Assembly (NCBI GenBank): GCA_900317865.1
Contig: ONIK01000101.1
Coordinates: 1-10,325, forward strand
Direction: 5' to 3'
DNA length: 10,325 nt
Origin: an uncultured Methanobrevibacter sp.
GTDB lineage: Archaea; Methanobacteriota; Methanobacteria; Methanobacteriales; Methanobacteriaceae
Part shown: in pieces, positions 7,344-10,325 of the stretch
Position numbering within the stretch: position 1 is the first letter of the stretch
How the letters are laid out: each line of letters begins with the position of its first letter
Position numbers and translations under genes: made by a program
Notes under the pieces: model-generated
Told to the model about the DNA's origin: nothing
Seen by the model: the letters and a program-made list of their open reading frames with translations, nothing else
Database searches by the model: none

Positions 7344-7365
7344 AAAAATTAAGTTGACGACATTG
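7344..7365 (-). repeat. Right terminal inverted repeat of the IS4 element
   Basis: Exact inverted copy of 5483-5504; this is the transposase-5' end. The stretch from here to about 7100 is homologous without large gaps to 10056-10325. Confidence 0.9.
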
Positions 7366-7368
7366 TAA

Positions 7369-7671
7369 TTTTTTATTCCTGATTGTGGGGTAAGAAATCC
7401 TAAGTCTGTCAGGTTTTTTAATTTGAAATGCATAAATCTCTTTTTTGATTCTAGTTATTATCTGATGGATTTTTATATTTATAATCCAAATGCTTGTAAA
7501 AATAGCTTAAATCAAAAAAATATTTTTCATTGCCCGATTGTAAAAAATAAAACATTTTTTAAATTAAATAAAATATTTCTTACATTCAAAAAGAGACAAT
7601 GGTGCAGCAAATATGAAAAAACAAATACACACCATTAAAGAGCATTGTTGATAAATACTATCCTATAAAAT
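7369..7671 (+). pseudogene. Decayed zinc-ribbon (ISL3-like?) transposase N-terminus
   Basis: The frame opens with TAA 7366-7368 immediately at the IS border and runs to TAA 7636-7638. It reads IPDCGVRNPKSVRFFNLKC, then NPNACKNSLNQ, IFHCPIVKNKTFF and LTFKKRQWCSKYEKTNTHH. After a one-base shift it continues SIVDKYYPIK to TAA at 7669-7671. The spacing resembles the zinc ribbon of ISL3-type transposases (CPxC, then a basic R-x-W/Y-x-C-x2-C-x-K-x-F element and a (S)IVDK segment), but the second Cys of each pair is lost (CPIV and CSKY). There is no likely start codon with a ribosome-binding site. I infer an eroded transposase fragment that the IS4 element may have interrupted, since its open frame stops exactly at the IS end. 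Family assignment is weak; it could also be another zinc-ribbon protein. Confidence 0.4.
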
Positions 7672-7728
7672 AATGGATTTGGAATTAAAAATTGATTCAA
7701 TAGAACATACATACTATAAAAACAAATC

Positions 7729-7752
7729 AAAAGAAAAGTAAAAAAAAATTAA
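7729..7752 (-). terminator. Oligo-T terminator of the 7753-9828 adhesin gene
   Basis: On the minus strand, directly after the TAA, comes ATTAATTTTTTTTTACTTTT, a long U tract that would serve as an archaeal terminator. No stem is needed or visible. Confidence 0.55.
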
Positions 7753-9828
7753 TTAAGATAAACTGTTCTTAAAAAGAGAAAGGGGGGATATGATTGTCCC
7801 GCCCATATTTTTTTTAAATGCATTGAAATTTAGAAGGATACCTAGAGATGATGAAGCCACATGCTGTGAAAAAGGGCTTGAATTTGTAGCACTTTTTTCA
7901 GGATAAGAAGGCATAAAAGGCTTAAATCTAGTAACATCAGAATTCCAACCCCCATTAAATATGTCTGTTGGCAAATACATATCCCCGTATCGAACAATAG
8001 GTTTGTATGAAGAAGGCACCAAAGAATTCATATCATCAGGAATTGAATATAAAGGACTGGAATCCACATGATGAACATTATGGCCGAATGCCACCCATTC
8101 AATTAACTGGTCATTTTGAGAAGTTGGTTTATCTGCTCGCCACCAATTACCAGATATTGAACCATAATCACCTTTGTTAAATACTGTTTGACCTTCCTTT
8201 CTAGCTTTATTGTTAATGAAAACATTATGAATTAATGTTAATTTAGAACTTGTGGAATCCAGATAAATTGCTCCGCCTTCATCAGTGCATGAATTATCTA
8301 TAAATACACAATATGAAAAAGTTACATGATTTTCCTTATTTATATATATTGCACCGCCATCATCACCAGTGTGAGCACCCTTACCTGCAGTGTTTGAAAT
8401 AAAAACGGCATACTTTACATTTTGAGTAAAAGTATCTGTATATATCGCACCGCCTTTACCTTTATCCGCAGTATTGCCTTTAAAATAAGAAGGCGTATTG
8501 ACTAATGTTAAATCACGGGTACATATTGCCCCACCATCGTTTTCAGCATAATTGTCAAAAAATGAACAGTTATTAATATATGCGCTATAATATGTTCGTA
8601 TTGCACCACCATAACAAGTACGGAGTGTAGATCCCACAGCTTTATTTGATTTGAAGATACAATTAGTTGCTTCAATACTAGCTCCGGAAAAAATTGCCCC
8701 ACCATCAACATTAGCCTGGTTGGAATCAAATACTGTATTTTTTACATATACTTTACCGAAGTATGCTTTTGTAAAAATTGCTCCGCCATGACCAGTGTCT
8801 ACACTATTACCGATAAAGAATGAATTAAAAACTTGTGTATTTGACTGATTATAATTAATATACACATTCCCTTTTTCGGAACATATTGCACCGCCAACAC
8901 ATTGAGCATAGTTATTTGAAAATGTGGAATTATCAACAGTAACATCATCCTCTGCACAAATTGCACCGCCACTGCCTTCACCCCAAGTGAATCTTTCTTT
9001 GTTAGAATCAAATAAACAACGAATAACACTTACCTTTTTTTCGGAATATATACCTGAAGGACTATAATCAGCAACATTTCCTTCAAATTTTGTATTTGTA
9101 GCATATACATTAAATGAAGAATAAACAGAAGCAGCAGTAGAAGATGCCTTATTATTTAGGAAAAAAGAATGGAAACGTCCGTCATCAGATTGTTTATCAT
9201 TAATATATACACTACCACAGGAATATATTCCTCCACCCCAATATGCACTATTTGATTGGAATGTGCAGTCAGTAATTGTAAGAGGACTAGATCCTGCATT
9301 ATATATTGCACCACCATAATTCGTAGCCTCGTTATTTGAAAATGTACAGTTTTCAATTGTATATTGGGCTAAATGACCAATACTAATTGCACCACCATTA
9401 CCCTCAACATGGGCATTAATTATATTGAGATTTTTTAAGCATACATTTCCACTAAATGAAGAAAGCCCCCAACGGCCCATACAATCAATAGTGTGGCCCT
9501 GCCCGTCTATAACCAAATCCTTATTAATGGAAACATGAATATTTTCATAATTCGAATAATCATGATTTAAATATAAAACAGGACCATTGACATCCCTTAT
9601 CTCCTGTTGAAGATTAGCAAATGCCTGAGGATATGAAAAATAGCTATTTAAATTATTATTGGAATTAGAACTAACCATAGAGTCTGATAAAGAATCACCA
9701 ATACTGATTGAATCATCAGCAAATGAGGATTCGACTGCAGTTTCATTATTGAAATCCGCTGCAGAAACACTTGTTATTGAAAAAATAATTATAAAAAAAC
9801 AAATACATAAAATATTTTTAATATTAAT
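7753..9828 (-). CDS. Secreted adhesin-like Pmp/beta-helix protein, apparent ATT start
   Basis: The frame encodes 691 residues if initiated at ATT 9828. The N-terminus, (M)NIKNILCICFFIIIFSIT, is a signal peptide with cleavage near VSA-AD at residues 23-24. A Ser/Asn/Asp-rich linker follows, then a beta-helix from about residue 70 to 560 with twelve GGA(I)/GGGI turns paired with FxxN strands (FSNN, FQSN, FEGN, FDSN, FKGN, FIDN), the pattern of chlamydial Pmp repeats. GNWWRADKP closes the helix; a non-repetitive tail of about 110 residues ends ISPLSLFKNSLS with no membrane anchor. Such proteins are the adhesin-like proteins abundant in Methanobrevibacter. The first in-frame ATG (9678, residue 51) would lose the signal peptide. 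A strong site, GAGGTAGAT, lies 7 nt before ATT 9828, and no ATG, GTG or TTG is in frame there. Either ATT is used or the start codon has mutated. Probable role: extracellular attachment. Confidence 0.8.
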   Translation of the reverse strand: MNIKNILCICFFIIIFSITSVSAADFNNETAVESSFADDSISIGDSLSDSMVSSNSNNNLNSYFSYPQAFANLQQEIRDVNGPVLYLNHDYSNYENIHVSINKDLVIDGQGHTIDCMGRWGLSSFSGNVCLKNLNIINAHVEGNGGAISIGHLAQYTIENCTFSNNEATNYGGAIYNAGSSPLTITDCTFQSNSAYWGGGIYSCGSVYINDKQSDDGRFHSFFLNNKASSTAASVYSSFNVYATNTKFEGNVADYSPSGIYSEKKVSVIRCLFDSNKERFTWGEGSGGAICAEDDVTVDNSTFSNNYAQCVGGAICSEKGNVYINYNQSNTQVFNSFFIGNSVDTGHGGAIFTKAYFGKVYVKNTVFDSNQANVDGGAIFSGASIEATNCIFKSNKAVGSTLRTCYGGAIRTYYSAYINNCSFFDNYAENDGGAICTRDLTLVNTPSYFKGNTADKGKGGAIYTDTFTQNVKYAVFISNTAGKGAHTGDDGGAIYINKENHVTFSYCVFIDNSCTDEGGAIYLDSTSSKLTLIHNVFINNKARKEGQTVFNKGDYGSISGNWWRADKPTSQNDQLIEWVAFGHNVHHVDSSPLYSIPDDMNSLVPSSYKPIVRYGDMYLPTDIFNGGWNSDVTRFKPFMPSYPEKSATNSSPFSQHVASSSLGILLNFNAFKKNMGGTIISPLSLFKNSLS

Positions 9829-9835
9829 AAAATCT

Positions 9836-9903
9836 ACCTCACAAAATATTTATATACATAAATATGATATAAGTTTTATTTAAACAATTTGGCATGCAAG
9901 CAC
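9836..9903 (-). promoter_or_regulatory. Promoter and ribosome-binding site of the adhesin gene
   Basis: On the minus strand CATGC (9892-9896), 8 nt, then TTAAATA (9877-9883) forms the upstream part, as for the 615-1325 gene. Transcription would start near 9855. GTGAGGT (9836-9842) is the ribosome-binding site, 7 nt before ATT 9828. Confidence 0.5.
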
Positions 9904-9938
9904 TTACATTCATTGTTATTTGTACAAAAAAATTAAGA

Positions 9939-9963
9939 AAAATTTATATATCATATAAATTTT
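9939..9963. repeat. Perfect 11-bp A/T inverted repeat with 3-nt spacer
   Basis: AAAATTTATAT and ATATAAATTTT flank ATC. It sits upstream of the adhesin promoter and about 90 nt from the second IS end. It could be a small operator or just A/T-rich chance; the base composition makes such palindromes fairly likely. Confidence 0.35.
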
Positions 9964-10055
9964 CAATTTAATATAAAAAATTTTCATTTTTTTACAATAT
10001 TTTAAAAATTGATGTTAAATTTGAACTAAAATGTAACTGCAACATGAAAATTATG

Positions 10056-10325
10056 CAATGCCGTCAACCTAATTTTGTCTAAAAATTATTATTTTCTAAA
10101 TTATTAGTATATTATTACTTTATTGATAATATATTGTATTTATATTTATTATTTTTTAAAATTAGTATGTTATAGTATGTTATTCTTTGTTTAAATATTT
10201 ATTTGTCTTTTATTATTTTGTAAGTATTGTTGTTGTGATGTGATTTAATCGCAGATTCATTTATTTTAGTTAATGTTGGTAAATATTTTATTAAATTTAC
10301 TATGGTTGATATTCGTGTGAGTATG
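10056..10325 (+). mobile_element. Promoter-side end of a second, diverged copy of the IS4 element (partial)
   Basis: CAATGCCGTCAACCTAATTT matches the 5483-7365 terminal repeat with two changes. Homology to the reverse complement of 7365-7100 continues essentially without gaps to the window edge, at roughly two-thirds identity by eye. In the first copy the transposase starts about 524 nt inside this end, so here it would begin beyond the window on the plus strand. The last 27 codons of one frame (DLIADSFILVNVGKYF onward) stay open and align codon for codon with the first copy, which has a TAA within the stretch. The orientation is opposite to the first copy, so the adhesin gene lies between two IS 5' ends. 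Confidence 0.75.

Larger units (their letters stand above)
5483..7365 (-). mobile_element. IS4-family insertion sequence, complete, 1,883 bp
   Basis: The element is bounded by perfect 22-bp inverted repeats and carries one transposase frame on the minus strand. The transposase stop lies 23 nt inside the left repeat, while about 500 nt of AT-rich leader separates the right repeat from the transposase start. The flanks (AATTATTT on the left, TAATTTTT on the right) are similar but not identical, so no clear target duplication can be called. A diverged copy of the right end occurs at 10056. The element sits just behind the terminator of the protease/adhesin gene and abuts a decayed transposase-like frame on the other side. 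With two stops in its transposase it is probably unable to move by itself, though its ends look intact and could be mobilised in trans. Confidence 0.85.

Noticed and set aside
5475..7373. 8-bp target-site duplication around the IS4 element (AATTATTT / TAATTTTT)
   Set aside because: Only 5 of 8 positions agree and both are A/T-only, so a duplication cannot be claimed.
7673..7741. 23-codon frame MDLELKIDSIEHTYYKNKSK
   Set aside because: Too short, with no ribosome-binding site; at most a further out-of-frame piece of the 7369-7671 relic.
8508..9356. Several frames of 66-76 codons on the minus strand inside the adhesin gene
   Set aside because: They are shadows of the beta-helix repeat coding sequence in another frame.

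Overview
The window looks like chromosomal DNA of a host-associated methanogenic archaeon, most likely Methanobrevibacter or a close relative in the Methanobacteriales. The reasons are the very low GC content, TATA-type promoters, large secreted adhesin-like proteins built on beta-helix (Pmp-like) repeats, a papain-type protease fused to such a helix, C-terminal Ig-like repeats, and IS4- and IS1182-type transposase remnants. This is inferred from protein style; no rRNA or tRNA is present to confirm it. The region is accessory: surface-protein genes embedded in decaying insertion sequences.

Layout. Bases 1-450 hold the C-terminal remnant of an IS1182-like transposase (+). Bases 615-1325 (-) encode a small secreted protein with a 48-bp tandem repeat. 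Bases 1709-2266 (+) encode a six-helix membrane protein of unknown function. Bases 2380-5118 (+) encode a large secreted protein: signal peptide, beta-helix, papain-like cysteine protease with all catalytic residues, lectin-like domain and Ig-like repeats. A frameshift plus an apparent deletion inside the Ig repeats breaks it, and its real C-terminus lies out of frame at 5106-5399, followed by a hairpin and oligo-T terminator. Bases 5483-7365 are a complete 1,883-bp IS4-family element with 22-bp perfect terminal inverted repeats; its transposase (-) keeps the D-D-E residues but has two in-frame TAA codons. Bases 7369-7671 look like a decayed zinc-ribbon transposase N-terminus abutting the IS end. 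Bases 7753-9828 (-) encode a 691-residue secreted adhesin-like beta-helix protein that appears to start at ATT. From 10056 to the window edge is the promoter-side end of a second, diverged copy of the same IS, in opposite orientation.

How it fits together. The three secreted products (615-1325, 2380-5399, 7753-9828) probably act at or outside the cell surface, in attachment to host, feed or partner cells and, for the protease, in cleaving extracellular protein or peptide. The two minus-strand secreted-protein genes share a promoter arrangement (CATGC, 8 nt, TTAAATA), which may mean common control. The 7753-9828 adhesin gene lies between two related IS ends whose transposase 5' sides face it. 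At least two of the surface genes carry lesions (a frameshift, a non-canonical start), in line with rapid turnover or on/off variation of surface proteins. I found no wholly new system; the most useful leads are the ATT start, the broken Ig repeat and the shared promoter motif.
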